Source of the DNA: Streptomyces sp. AJS327
Lineage (GTDB): Bacteria > Actinomycetota > Actinomycetes > Streptomycetales > Streptomycetaceae
DNA length: 64,000 bases
Assembly (NCBI RefSeq): GCF_013450295.1
Contig: NZ_SKBR01000003.1
Coordinates: 744,001 to 808,000, forward strand
Reading direction: 5' to 3'
This document shows positions 7,717 through 16,571 of the stretch, piece by piece. The notes beneath the pieces were generated by a model. The model made no database searches. It had not been told where the DNA came from and saw only the letters and a program-made list of their open reading frames with translations. Each line of letters opens with the position of its first letter. The first letter of the stretch is position 1. Position numbers and translations under genes: made by a program.

Positions 7717-8633
7717 CCCACCACGTACTGCCGCCGCTGGGAGTCGCGTTGACGACGGGCTTCGTGTTGCCCGTACTGCTGGTGCGGGCCCGGTGGCCCG
7801 CGCAGGCACCACGGCTCGCGGTGGCGATGTGGGGTGCTCTCGGACTGCTGTTCACCTTCTCGGTCAGCATGGTCGCCGTGCAGTGGCTGCTGTCGCCGCG
7901 GACCAGCCACTGGTTCGCCGACTGGCTCGGCACCTGCCTCCCCTGGAGCGAACAGGACACGGTCGGCGGCGAGTTGGTGCTCAGTACCGCCGACTGGGTG
8001 GCGCTCGGTCTGGGGGTCTCGCTGATGAGCGTGCCGCTGCTCTCCTTCGCGCGGGAACTGTTCCTCGCCCGACGCAAGCGTGGGCGGCACGCCGACCGGC
8101 TGCGGCTGGTGGGGAGTTGGAACAGCGACTGGGGGATCACGGTGGTGGACCACGCGGTCCCGGCGGTCTACTGCCTACCGGGCCGCGCTCCCCAGGTGGT
8201 TGCCACGACCGGGGCGTTACACAGCCTGACCGACTGGCAGTTGAGGTCGGTCCTGGAACACGAACGGGCACATGTCGCGGGGCGGCACCACGTGCCGGTG
8301 GCGGCGGCGGAAGGGTTCGCCGCCGTTTTTCGTTGGCTGCCGCTCGCCCGGCGCCTGCGCGCCAACGTGCCGTTGCTGCTGGAGATGGCGGCGGACGACC
8401 GTGCGCTGCGCAGCTGCTCCCGTGCCTGCCTGGCGACCGCGCTGTTCACCCTCGCGGTCACCGAGCTGCCGCGCGTGGCCTTCGCCGCCGGGGGCGCCTC
8501 GGCGGCGCTGCGGGTGCGCCGCATCCTCACGCCGCACCGCCGCGTCTGGCCCGCGCTGCGTGGGCTGACCTCGGCGGCTGGCGCGCTGTATCTCCTGACG
8601 TTCGCCGTGGGCGTCTGCTGCTCCGCTCCGTAG
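7713..8633 (+). CDS. M56-family membrane metalloprotease (BlaR1-like)
   Basis: 306 aa from GTG 7713. N-terminal and middle hydrophobic segments (about residues 8-25, 35-60, 88-110) flank a cytoplasmic loop bearing the zinc motif HERAH (about residue 187). More helices follow to the C-terminus. There is no penicillin-binding sensor domain, so it is the short actinobacterial form. It overlaps the upstream blaI-like repressor by 4 bases, forming a two-gene signalling unit. Leu169 is encoded by TTA (8217-8219), implying dependence on the bldA tRNA in Streptomyces. Confidence 0.88.
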   Translation: MTHHVLPPLGVALTTGFVLPVLLVRARWPAQAPRLAVAMWGALGLLFTFSVSMVAVQWLLSPRTSHWFADWLGTCLPWSEQDTVGGELVLSTADWVALGLGVSLMSVPLLSFARELFLARRKRGRHADRLRLVGSWNSDWGITVVDHAVPAVYCLPGRAPQVVATTGALHSLTDWQLRSVLEHERAHVAGRHHVPVAAAEGFAAVFRWLPLARRLRANVPLLLEMAADDRALRSCSRACLATALFTLAVTELPRVAFAAGGASAALRVRRILTPHRRVWPALRGLTSAAGALYLLTFAVGVCCSAP

Positions 8634-8754
8634 GGATTTCGGCTACTGACGTACTAAGTAATTTCGTAAATGCGCGCACTGGTTCCGGAAGGGTAATTCC
8701 CCGCTATTCTCGGGGTGTTCAGAAGTGAGTGTCCGCGAGCGAGGGAGAAGCCGT

Positions 8755-9240
8755 ATGTGCCAGGTGGAGGTGCGGTCGGCCACCCCAGCCGACGCATCCA
8801 CGATCTCCTGGCTGCTCGCCGATTCCCTGCGCGGTAGCTACTCCGGACTCGTCGACGCCGACACGCTCAGCCAATTGCTCCACACCCACTGCTCGCTGGA
8901 ACGCATAAAAGCTGAGGTGGGAATTCCGGGGGGTGCCCCCGGATGGCTCGGCTGGCTGGTCGCCGCTGACGGCAGGACCGTCGTCGGCGTGGGTGCCGGT
9001 GGGGTCCCCTCCCCGACACAGGGCGAGGTCTACGCGCTGGGTGTCGCGCTGGAGCGCCGCAGGGAAGGTGTCGGGAGCAGTCTGCTGACCGCGCTCTCGG
9101 AACGGCAGCGCGACCACGGGGCGGTGAGCCAGGCCATCTCGCTGCCCTGTCCCGCCGAGCGGGTGGACGCTCCGGGGCTGCCGTTCCTCACCGCGCGGGG
9201 CTTCACCGGCTCCGGAACGCGGCTCGCCCGCCCCCTCTGA
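8755..9240 (+). CDS. GNAT-family N-acetyltransferase
   Basis: 161 aa. ATG 8755 follows GAGGGAGAAG. An upstream in-frame GTG (8725) lacks a ribosome site. The GNAT fold is recognisable from VEVRSATPADASTISWLLADSL to the acetyl-CoA loop ALERRREGVGSSLLTAL (R/Q-x-x-G-x-G/A type, about residues 98-114). The C-terminal FLTARGFTGSG matches the family beta-6/7 end. The substrate is unknown. It is separated from the M56 gene by 121 bases with AT-rich patches, so it probably has its own promoter. Confidence 0.75.
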   Translation: MCQVEVRSATPADASTISWLLADSLRGSYSGLVDADTLSQLLHTHCSLERIKAEVGIPGGAPGWLGWLVAADGRTVVGVGAGGVPSPTQGEVYALGVALERRREGVGSSLLTALSERQRDHGAVSQAISLPCPAERVDAPGLPFLTARGFTGSGTRLARPL

Positions 9241-9722
9241 CCGCCCCCGCTGACCGCCGCCGCTGGTTGATCCCTCTGACCGGCCCCCACCCGGGGCCCG
9301 TTCCGGGGCCGTCCGCCCCGGAGGGCCGTCCTGGGGTTCGTCCCGGAGGGCCGTCCCGGGGGTTCGTCCCGTCACGCCGACTACCCGTCCGGCCGCCGCC
9401 GTTCGGCGGGTCTCCCCAACAGCAGGTACACGACGGCGGGTTGCCGCGTCGCCGCACCGGCCGACGCTCGGACCCGCACGCGGTCCCCGTCATGCCCTCT
9501 ATACGGGCGCCGCCACCCTCCGTACGCTGCCCGGGCGTTGGGACCGTACGTCGGGACGGGGGCCGAACTGGCGGTTGTGCTGGCGTATCCACGCGATGGC
9601 GTGGATACGCAGTGGGCAACGGTAGGCAGTTGGCCGGAAGTCGAGCCACGATTTTCAGCAGCGGGCCCCGGCGGCACGGGGCGCGCTCGGACGGCAAGGA
9701 CCACCGAGCCCCTGGAGGAGCG
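9241..9722. other. Gene-free leader region of the methyltransferase gene
   Basis: Contains tandem GGGCCGTCC(T/C)GGGGTTCGTCCCG-type units (about 9320-9372) and, near its end, the perfect palindrome described separately. No coding support. Confidence 0.5.
9583..9610. promoter_or_regulatory. Perfect 12+12 bp palindrome upstream of the methyltransferase gene
   Basis: Arms GCGTATCCACGC (9583-9594) and GCGTGGATACGC (9599-9610) are exact reverse complements around GATG. The site lies 113 bases before the methyltransferase start. It could be an operator or an RNA hairpin. The regulator is unknown. Confidence 0.55.
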
Positions 9723-10625
9723 ATGTACGCACGGACCGGAACTCCGGTATCCACCGCGCCTGGCCCGGTCCTTCCGTCCCGGCGGGCGACCCGCGTGGCG
9801 GACGACCGCCTGCCGGGCCTGGAGTCGGTCGCCCCGCACGACGAGGACGGCGTCTGGCTGCACGACGCGCTGCTCGGCCCCTACAGCGCGGACATCGTGG
9901 AGTACCTGGGTCTGGCCCGCGCCACCGGCGGGCCGGTGCTCGATCTCGGCAGCGGTGGCGGCCGGTTGACGGTTCCGCTCGCCCGGCACGGCTTCACGGT
10001 GGAGGCCGTCGACGCCGACGAACGGAGTCTGGAGCGGCTGCGTGCCTGGGCGGCGCGCGGTGGCCCGCGCGTCCGGGAGCGGGTGACCACCACGCGCGCG
10101 GATCTCACGGCGCTGCGGCTGCGCCGTCCCTACCGGCTGGCGCTGCTGGCCGGTGCGGTGATCAGTGCCGTACCGCCGGGAGTGCGGTTCGGGCTGCTGC
10201 GTGAGGTGGCCGGGCATCTCGCCGAAGGGGGCCTGCTGGCCTTCGACTTCACTGACCACGAGCCGTCCGCCCTGGCCGAACGCCCCTACCGTGGCTGCAC
10301 GTTCCAGGTGCCCCGGTTCGACGGCGTGGCCGAACGCGTCGTCGCGCGGCAGGCGTTCGACGTTCCGGGAGAGCGGGAGCGCGTCTTCTACCGGGGGGAG
10401 CGGCTGGCGCACGGCAGGCTCTGGGAGTTCGCCCACTCGACCGAGAAGTGGCTCGTGCGGGCGCGGGACGTCACCGCCGAACTGAGCGCGGCGGGACTCC
10501 GGATCGCGGAACGCCGGGAGCAGCCGCTGGGGCAGGGTGCGCGCAGTGTGCTGCTGGTGTGCCAGAGTGAGAGTGATACACGTCACACTGCGATCAAGGC
10601 CCGGGAGCTCAGCTCACATTCGTGA
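9723..10625 (+). CDS. Class I SAM-dependent methyltransferase
   Basis: 300 aa from ATG 9723, preceded by CTGGAGGAG. Rossmann motif I is VLDLGSGGGRLTVPLARHG (about residues 75-93), followed by VEAVDADERSLERL (motif II acidic residue binding the SAM ribose) and a motif III-like ADLTAL. The family's usual C-terminal strand ends near VLLVCQ. The last 19 residues (SESDTRHT and onwards) look like unstructured extension. The substrate is unknown. It is followed after 48 bases by a LuxR-type regulator gene on the same strand. Confidence 0.8.
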   Translation: MYARTGTPVSTAPGPVLPSRRATRVADDRLPGLESVAPHDEDGVWLHDALLGPYSADIVEYLGLARATGGPVLDLGSGGGRLTVPLARHGFTVEAVDADERSLERLRAWAARGGPRVRERVTTTRADLTALRLRRPYRLALLAGAVISAVPPGVRFGLLREVAGHLAEGGLLAFDFTDHEPSALAERPYRGCTFQVPRFDGVAERVVARQAFDVPGERERVFYRGERLAHGRLWEFAHSTEKWLVRARDVTAELSAAGLRIAERREQPLGQGARSVLLVCQSESDTRHTAIKARELSSHS

Positions 10626-10673
10626 CATGGTGGGCGGGGGCGCGCAGGCGATGGCGAGGGGGGTCACACCGCT

Positions 10674-11726
10674 GTGGCGAAAGCCAGTGGCAAATCCGAC
10701 GCGCACTCCGCTGACCTGACGCTGGCGCTCTACCGCGAACTCCGCCAACGCGGCGCCTCCAGTTTCGACGAGTTGGCCACGGGACTCGACCTCACCCCCG
10801 ACCACCGCGACCGCTGCCGTTCGGAGTTACTCGAACTCGGTCTGATCGTCCCCACCGGCGCCACCCATGACAGCAGGCTCGCCGTCGAGTCCGGCGAGCG
10901 GTCCGAGCAGCAGACGGACGGCATCACCGCCATCGACCCGGAGATCGCGCTGCTGCGGCTGGTCGAGCGGCAGCGGGTGCGGCTGCGCGAGCACCTCAGC
11001 GAGTCGGAACAGGTCTACGGCACCCTGGAGGTGCTGGCCGAGCGGTTCCTGCGGGTGCGAAGTGAGCGCTCTGACGCCGAAGTCGAGGTCTTCACCGACT
11101 ACCGGCGCATCCAGCAGGCGCTGGAGGACATCTCGGAGGTCGTCCAGCACGAGCAGGCGTCCATGCATCCGACCGCGCTGCAACGGGAGTTCCCCGAGCG
11201 GGTCCTCAAGCGGGACCAGCGGCTGCTGGACAACGGGGTGCGGGTGCGCGCCATCTACAACCAGCGCTTCACCACCGTCCCCGAGCAGGTGGAGTACTTC
11301 CGGCGGAAGGCCGAGATCGGTGTGGAGCTGCGGCTCGCGCCCGTCGTCCCGATGAACATGATCCTCGCCGACCAGCAGTACGCGCTGTTGCCCGTCAACC
11401 CGGAGGACCCGTCGGAGGGCGCGGTGCACGCCCGGGGCTCGGCGCTGGTGCGCTCCTACGCCGCGCTGTACGAGTACTGCTGGCACACCGCGACGCCGTA
11501 CGGCGAGCAGGCCCATCCCGAGCGGGGCGGGGACGGCCTCTCCGAGCAGCAGCAGGCGGCGCTGCGCATGCTGGCCTCCGGGGTGAAGGACGAGCGGATC
11601 GCCCGCAGCCTGGGGGTCTCGGTCCGCACGGTGAGCCGGCTGGTGTCCGAGCTGATGCAGGAGCTGGGCGCCTCCAGCCGTTTCGAGGCCGGGGTCCGAG
11701 CGGCCCGCCTGGGCTGGCTCGACTGA
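10674..11726 (+). CDS. TrmB/LuxR-type transcriptional regulator with TTA codon
   Basis: 350 aa from GTG 10674. The N-terminal winged helix (about residues 8-60) resembles the TrmB-like domain of streptomycete regulators. A central sensor-like region (HPTALQREFPERVLKRDQRLLDNGVRVRAIYNQ) follows. The C-terminal 65 residues form a LuxR/GerE helix-turn-helix (LSEQQQAALRMLASGVKDERIARSLGVSVRTVSRLVSELM). Leu52 is TTA (10827-10829), so translation should need the bldA tRNA and be tied to development. Targets are unknown. Confidence 0.85.
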   Translation: MAKASGKSDAHSADLTLALYRELRQRGASSFDELATGLDLTPDHRDRCRSELLELGLIVPTGATHDSRLAVESGERSEQQTDGITAIDPEIALLRLVERQRVRLREHLSESEQVYGTLEVLAERFLRVRSERSDAEVEVFTDYRRIQQALEDISEVVQHEQASMHPTALQREFPERVLKRDQRLLDNGVRVRAIYNQRFTTVPEQVEYFRRKAEIGVELRLAPVVPMNMILADQQYALLPVNPEDPSEGAVHARGSALVRSYAALYEYCWHTATPYGEQAHPERGGDGLSEQQQAALRMLASGVKDERIARSLGVSVRTVSRLVSELMQELGASSRFEAGVRAARLGWLD

Positions 11727-11787
11727 CCGTTCGCCCGGATCCGGTTACGATGCGGGCAAACCTTTGGTCACACCAGACGGCGGGGAC

Positions 11788-12210
11788 ATGGCAGGCGACG
11801 CGATCACGGCCGAGCGGGCGGCGGCGATCCAGCAGCTGAGAGACGCGGGGCTGCGGGTCACCGGCCCGCGCCTGGAGGTGCTGCACGTACTTGCCTCCGG
11901 TGAGCACCTGGACGTCGAGGCGCTGACGACGGCCGCCCGCGACCGCCTCGGCACCCTGACCAGCCAGGCGGTCTACGACATGCTGCGGCACTTCCTGGAG
12001 ACCGGTCTGGTCACCAAGTTCGAACGACCGGGCAGGCCCGCGGTGTTCGAGCTGGCGACGGAACCGCACCAGCACGCGCTGTGCACGGGCTGCGGCCGGG
12101 TGGCCAACGTGGACCTCGCCGAGCCGGAGCCCCGGGGTGCGGCGCCCGCTGGCTGGCGGCAGGAGAGCGTGGAGGTCATCCTCAAGGGTCGCTGCCCCGA
12201 CTGCGCCTGA
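11788..12210 (+). CDS. Fur-family metalloregulator (CatR/FurA-like)
   Basis: 140 aa. ATG 11788 was chosen over an upstream TTG because the family starts close to ITAERAAAIQQLRDAGLRVTGPR. Winged helix residues about 10-80 include LTSQAVYDMLRHFLETGLVTKF. The metal/dimer region has HQHALCTGCGRV and the C-terminal CPDC, giving the CxxC pairs of a structural zinc site. It is closest in layout to peroxide/iron-responsive FurA/CatR of actinobacteria, but no catalase gene follows. Confidence 0.85.
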   Translation: MAGDAITAERAAAIQQLRDAGLRVTGPRLEVLHVLASGEHLDVEALTTAARDRLGTLTSQAVYDMLRHFLETGLVTKFERPGRPAVFELATEPHQHALCTGCGRVANVDLAEPEPRGAAPAGWRQESVEVILKGRCPDCA

Positions 12211-13064
12211 GCCCCGCCCCACCTCCCTCCGAAGCCGTCTCCCTCCGGACGTGCCTCCCTCCGAGCCCGTCTTCCTCCGGACGCGCCCCGCCCTCGGGCC
12301 GACCCACCCCCTCCGGGCTCTCCCTGTCGTCGGTCCAACGCGCCCCCCGTGACCGCGAGTTCGGACGCAGCCACCTCTCACGCCGTGCCCACGCCTCCCC
12401 TTCCCGCCCGCCGGGTCCGTCCGCCGGTTGCGCGCGTGGTCCGTCCTCGTCGCCCTCCGCCGGTTCCGCCGGCTGGTCCCGTACGCCGGAGCGCCGTGGC
12501 GCCCGTACGCCAACGGGGCGTCCGCCGGGGGGGCATTGGGGCGTGGGAAGTCGCCACCGGGCTCGTCCGGGTGCCAGGAGGCGGAGGAGCGGGAGGCGTT
12601 GGGCGGATCCCGGGGTGGAGCGGGACCGGGCGCCGGATCATCGGGCGGGGCGGTGGTGGGTGGGAGGGGCCGTGGGGGCGTGGGAGCCGGGGAATGGCGT
12701 CGAATTTCTGGGTGGTTCATTCGTCAACTTCCCTGGAATGGCTGCCGGTTCGGTGGTGTGCCGGTTTTTCCGGTGCGGGTGTACGCCACCGCCGAGGGGT
12801 CGCCGGATATCGTTCCGGGGAATTACTGGGCTGGGGAATTCACGCCATGGCGTCTTCACGCAAGGGGGTGGGGGTTGTCGTCCCGTGGTTTCCCGCTCTC
12901 CGACGCCCCGGTGTGCGGGGTCGTGTCGGTGAGTTCGGGAACGGGGGCTCTCGCGGGCTGTGCCGGGCGGGGCGGGAGGAGCCGCCGGGGCGGGGTGCCC
13001 ACACAGCGGCGCGGCGCCCCCGGGGGGTTCCCGGAGACGCCGTGAGTCGCGCTGTGCGGGTGGT
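12211..13064. other. Gene-free region
   Basis: About 850 bases. The first part is C-rich with degenerate CCTCCGGAC(G)-type repeats (12225-12310). The part from 12690 to 12900 is less GC-rich. Frames on both strands are Pro/Arg-rich and lack domains or good starts. Confidence 0.45.
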
Positions 13065-13262
13065 TCAGGCGCGGACGCCCGAGGTGGGGGCGATGGGCCA
13101 CTCGCTGCTGGGGTCGCCGGCGGCCTCGACGCCGACGCCCTGGCCACCGCCCGGGAGGCCGCCCGCGACGGCGGGGACGAGGGCGGCGGTGCACAGGGCC
13201 GCGACCACGGCGCCACGGCGGATGACGGGGAGAATGCCGGTGCTGCGGGTGGCTGCGAACAT
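13065..13262 (-). CDS. Small secreted peptide
   Basis: 65 aa from ATG 13260-13262, preceded on the minus strand by CTGGAGGAAT. A signal peptide is clear: MFAATRSTG, basic residues, then a hydrophobic core VVAALCTAALVPAVAGG. The mature part, about 30 residues, is Gly-rich and ends PSSEWPIAPTSGVRA. No Cys remains after cleavage. Homologues of this kind are small streptomycete exported proteins of unknown function. It is transcribed toward the Fur gene. Confidence 0.6.
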   Translation of the reverse strand: MFAATRSTGILPVIRRGAVVAALCTAALVPAVAGGLPGGGQGVGVEAAGDPSSEWPIAPTSGVRA

Positions 13263-13436
13263 GATTCCTCCAGGATGCGAATGGGAATTTCTGTGTCTTC
13301 CCCGCCCCCGTGCCGCCGGGGGCGGTGGGGAAGACATTTAAATAATCTCCCAGTGCGTCCGGGGAAACCAGGATTCCTGAAGTCGCATACGCGCCATGAC
13401 GAGGATGCGACAGTGTGCGTGAGTCCGCCAGGGGGT

Positions 13437-14828
13437 TCAGATCCCCGCTCGCCGGGCCAGGGAAATGCCATTTTCCTGAGTGGTCACTACATTTGGTCCA
13501 TTAAAAAGATGTGCTAAGCTGCCCTTGTGGCCTCCTTTTTCCTCCAGGGAGGGAGTGCCGCCGGGGCAGAGACGTGCCGCCGTCTCTGCCCCACCGCGTC
13601 GTTGCCGCAGCGCCCGCTCGTAGACCTCCACGGTGCGCTCGGCGGAAGCCCGCCAGCTCATGCCGCGCGCGTGCCGCACGGCCGCCGCGCCCATCGGGGA
13701 GGACATCCCCGGGAAGCGCGCCATCCACCGCAAGTGGCGTGCGTAGTCAGCGGGTTCGTGCCCCTTCACCAGGAAGCCCGTCACGCCGTCCCAGACGGCC
13801 GTGGGCAGCCCGCCGACGGAGGCGGCCAGTACCGGGGTCCCGCACGCCTGGGCCTCCAGCGCGGCCAGCCCGAAGGACTCGCTGCGCGAGGGCATCACCA
13901 GCACGTCGGCCGCCCGGTACCAGTGCGCCAACTCGCCCTGAGGCAGAGCGGGTTCGAAGCGCACCACGTCGCTGACGCCGAGTTCCGCGCAGAGGCGGTA
14001 GATGTCCGCCATCCGCGCCGCGCTGCCGCTGACGCCCCCGATCAGCGGGACCACCGTCCGGCGGCGCAACCACGGTGCCTGTGCGAGGAGTTCGGCGACC
14101 GCGCGCAGCAGAACGTCCGGGGACTTCAGCGGCTGGATGCGCCCGGCGAACAGTGGCACGAACGCGCCGCGGGGCAGCCCCAGCCGGGCGCGTGCCGCCT
14201 GCCGCCCGGCGCCGGGGTGGAAGGTCCGCAGGTCGACACCGGGCCGTATGACGTGGGTGCGATCCGGCACCGCCCCGTACAGATCGCACAACTCCCCTGC
14301 TTCACAGCCGGTGTTGGCGATCAGATGGTCGGCGGCCTCCACCACCTGGTGCTCGCCCCGCACCCGCTCCTCGGGCTCGGCGCTCTCGCCCGCGCGCAGC
14401 GCCGCGTTCTTCACCCGGGCCATGGTGTGCATGGTGTGCACCAGCGGCGCGCGCCAGCGGGCGGCGGCGATGCGGCCCGCCTGCCCGGACAGCCAGTAGT
14501 GCGAGTGCACCACGTCGTAGGGACGTCCGGCGCGGGCGGAGCGCAGCAGGGCGAGTGAGAACTCCACGACGCGGGCGGGTAGTTCCTCCTTCGCCACCCG
14601 GCGCTGGGGTCCGGCGGTGAGATGTCGCACGGTCACGCCTGGCGCCAACGGCACCTGGGGTGCGGCGCGTTCACCCTCGTTCCGGGTGAACAGGTCGACT
14701 TCCGCTCCGAAGCCGGTGAGGGCCCTGGCGAGTTCGGCCAGGTACACGTTCATCCCCCCGGCGTCGCCCGTGCCGGGCTGGTGCAGCGGGGAGGTGTGGA
14801 CGCTGAGCATCGCGATGCGAAGGGACAT
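13437..14828 (-). CDS. MshA-like GT4 glycosyltransferase
   Basis: 463 aa from ATG 14828 with CGGGAGAG upstream. It begins LRIAMLSVHTSPLHQPG and contains GDAGGMNVYLAELARAL, the hallmark of D-inositol-3-phosphate N-acetylglucosaminyltransferase (MshA), the first mycothiol enzyme. GT-B features follow: DVVHSHYWLSGQAG, the donor Lys in RIQPLKSPDVLLRAV and the EX7E-type SESFGLAALEAQACGTPV. Reaction by family: UDP-GlcNAc to an inositol phosphate acceptor. Here it neighbours a MetRS-like gene instead of housekeeping genes, so it is probably a cluster paralogue. The last 50 residues run through a terminator-like hairpin (13563-13592), contain a TTA codon and look unlike the family. Confidence 0.82.
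   Translation of the reverse strand: MSLRIAMLSVHTSPLHQPGTGDAGGMNVYLAELARALTGFGAEVDLFTRNEGERAAPQVPLAPGVTVRHLTAGPQRRVAKEELPARVVEFSLALLRSARAGRPYDVVHSHYWLSGQAGRIAAARWRAPLVHTMHTMARVKNAALRAGESAEPEERVRGEHQVVEAADHLIANTGCEAGELCDLYGAVPDRTHVIRPGVDLRTFHPGAGRQAARARLGLPRGAFVPLFAGRIQPLKSPDVLLRAVAELLAQAPWLRRRTVVPLIGGVSGSAARMADIYRLCAELGVSDVVRFEPALPQGELAHWYRAADVLVMPSRSESFGLAALEAQACGTPVLAASVGGLPTAVWDGVTGFLVKGHEPADYARHLRWMARFPGMSSPMGAAAVRHARGMSWRASAERTVEVYERALRQRRGGAETAARLCPGGTPSLEEKGGHKGSLAHLFNGPNVVTTQENGISLARRAGI
13563..13592 (-). terminator. Perfect hairpin inside the 3' end of the glycosyltransferase frame
   Basis: A 12-bp stem (GGGGCAGAGACG / CGTCTCTGCCCC) with a 6-nt loop. It is at the position expected for the end of the glycosyltransferase operon but lies inside the open frame, about 50 codons before its stop. 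Confidence 0.55.
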
Positions 14829-14914
14829 GTGGCTCTCCCGTTGTGGTGGGTTGGAGTGCCACATGTCCCGTCGCGCGGTTCCGGCGCCCGGTCACGCGGC
14901 ACCGGATACGGGGT

Positions 14915-16495
14915 TCAGAATCCGAAGACCGGCCCGGAGGGTGGGGTGACGCGGGTGCCCGGAGCGGGCACCGCGATGGCCTCGGCCGTGACCGGACGGC
15001 CCGGCTCGATGCCGAGAACGGCCGCGAGCCGCTGGGCGCCCTCCGGCATCACCGGGTACGCCCAGGCGGTGAGCGCCGAGCAGACGCCCAACTCGGCGGC
15101 CAGCGCCGTCAGGTGTTCCTCGCCGCCCTCACCGGACTCGGACCGTGGTGCGTTCAGGTTCCCGAAGTCGGCGATGGAGCACACCACTTCGTCGAGCAGC
15201 GCCACCGCGCGGCGGGGGTCGAAGCCCTCCGGGGTGTACGCCTCGCGCAACTCCTCACAGGTGTGCCGCAGCCTGCGCAGCTGCGTATCCCAACCCGCGC
15301 CGCCGGGAGGGACGTTGGGCACGATGCCGCCGCAGCGGCTGGTGAGCCTGCCGAAGAGGCCGGTCAGCCAGCCGTTCCAGGTGCCGTGCAGCACCCCGCG
15401 GGTCTGTTCCAGCCGCTCCCGGCTGAACACGGCGCCCGGTCCGGTGGGCCGGGCCTCCAGGGAGTGCCGCCGCAGGGTGTCCGAGCCGTACTCGGTGAGC
15501 AGGTCGAGCGCCCAGGCGTCCCGCCAGTCGCGGCCCTGCCCGCCGTCGGAGCCGCTGCGCAGCGTCTCGTTGACGAAGAACTCCTGCGGCAGCTTGACGC
15601 CCTGGGTGATGAGGATCGCGGGAAGCAGCACCGCGTGGCAGAAGCTGTGCCCGAACCCGCAGAAGTGCACGGTGCGTTCGGGCAGCGGCACCCGGTCGTA
15701 GCCGTAGCCGTACAGGTGCATGGCGGCCGACTCGAAGCAGGTGTCCACCCGGTGCTCGGCGAAGCCCTCCATGTCGAGGGTCACGCCCCAGTCGCCGGGG
15801 TGGGCGACCGCCACGTCCGGCAGGCCCTCGTCGGCGAGGAGCTGGCAGAGCGCGGTGAGCCGGGGCGGCAGCGCGGAGGCCCGCCAGTAGTCGATCAGCG
15901 CCTCCCGGAACGGTTCCAGCGGGAGGTACAGCCGACGACAGCGCCGGATCCGGGCGGTGGCGCCGCAGTGTCCGCACTCCGGGGCGAGCAGGTCACCGCA
16001 GTCGTTGGGGCGGGCGCAGGCGCGGCAGGCGCCACCCGCGCTCCGGGCGCCGCAGTACGGGCAGCCACCGCGCACCCGGGCGCCGAACAGCCAGCGTTCA
16101 CAGCCGTCGCAGTACGGCAGCCGCCGGGTGCGTGGGACCAGGACGCCCTCGCCGTGCAGCCGTTCGAGGAGGCCGCGCAGCCAGCGGTCGTAGCCGCCCC
16201 GGGCGCGGGGTGCGACGATCCGGTCGAAGCGCACTCCGGCGCGCAGCCAGTCCGAGGTGATGGACTCCCGGAAGCCCTCCGCGACCTGGGCCGCGTCGCG
16301 TCCGGTGCGCAGCGCCCGTTCGGCGACCGAGGTGCTGTGGTCGGCGGTGCCGCTGGTGAAGAGCACCGTCCTGCCGTCGGCGCGCAGGAACCTGGACAGC
16401 ACGTCGGCGGCGACGTAGGGCCCGGTGAGGTGCCCGGCGTGCAGTTCGCCGTCGGGTACCGGCGGGGTGGCGGTGATCCACAGCGGGGTGTTCAC
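14915..16495 (-). CDS. MetRS-like class I aminoacyl-tRNA synthetase homologue with degenerate KMSKS
   Basis: 526 aa from GTG 16495, behind AAGGAGG. The HIGH box is present as GELHAGHLTGPY (about residue 16). A methionyl-tRNA-synthetase-type zinc knuckle insertion has at least four CxxC pairs (YCDGC, CPYC, CRAC, CGHC; about 130-185). HFCGFGHSFCHAVLLPAILI and FVNETL align with the MetRS segments leading to KMSKS, but the loop reads SGSDGGQGRDW and lacks the catalytic Lys-Met-Ser-Lys-Ser. The usual Met-pocket N-terminus is also changed (ITATPPVPDG). No tRNA-binding tail is present. It likely activates or transfers an amino acid in secondary metabolism. MetRS-like enzymes are known in hydrazine-forming synthetases, and a CysRS homologue (MshC) serves mycothiol synthesis. 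Confidence 0.8.
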   Translation of the reverse strand: MNTPLWITATPPVPDGELHAGHLTGPYVAADVLSRFLRADGRTVLFTSGTADHSTSVAERALRTGRDAAQVAEGFRESITSDWLRAGVRFDRIVAPRARGGYDRWLRGLLERLHGEGVLVPRTRRLPYCDGCERWLFGARVRGGCPYCGARSAGGACRACARPNDCGDLLAPECGHCGATARIRRCRRLYLPLEPFREALIDYWRASALPPRLTALCQLLADEGLPDVAVAHPGDWGVTLDMEGFAEHRVDTCFESAAMHLYGYGYDRVPLPERTVHFCGFGHSFCHAVLLPAILITQGVKLPQEFFVNETLRSGSDGGQGRDWRDAWALDLLTEYGSDTLRRHSLEARPTGPGAVFSRERLEQTRGVLHGTWNGWLTGLFGRLTSRCGGIVPNVPPGGAGWDTQLRRLRHTCEELREAYTPEGFDPRRAVALLDEVVCSIADFGNLNAPRSESGEGGEEHLTALAAELGVCSALTAWAYPVMPEGAQRLAAVLGIEPGRPVTAEAIAVPAPGTRVTPPSGPVFGF

Positions 16496-16571
16496 GACAG
16501 ACCTCCTTGACGCGGCCGCGAGTTCCGTTCGCCGGACCGGCCGGTGCGCTCAGCACGGTGCGTGGACGTGC

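Noticed and set aside
12638..13471. 277-codon minus frame as a gene
   Set aside because: No domain and very high Pro/Arg. The small secreted peptide with a strong ribosome site occupies part of it in another frame.
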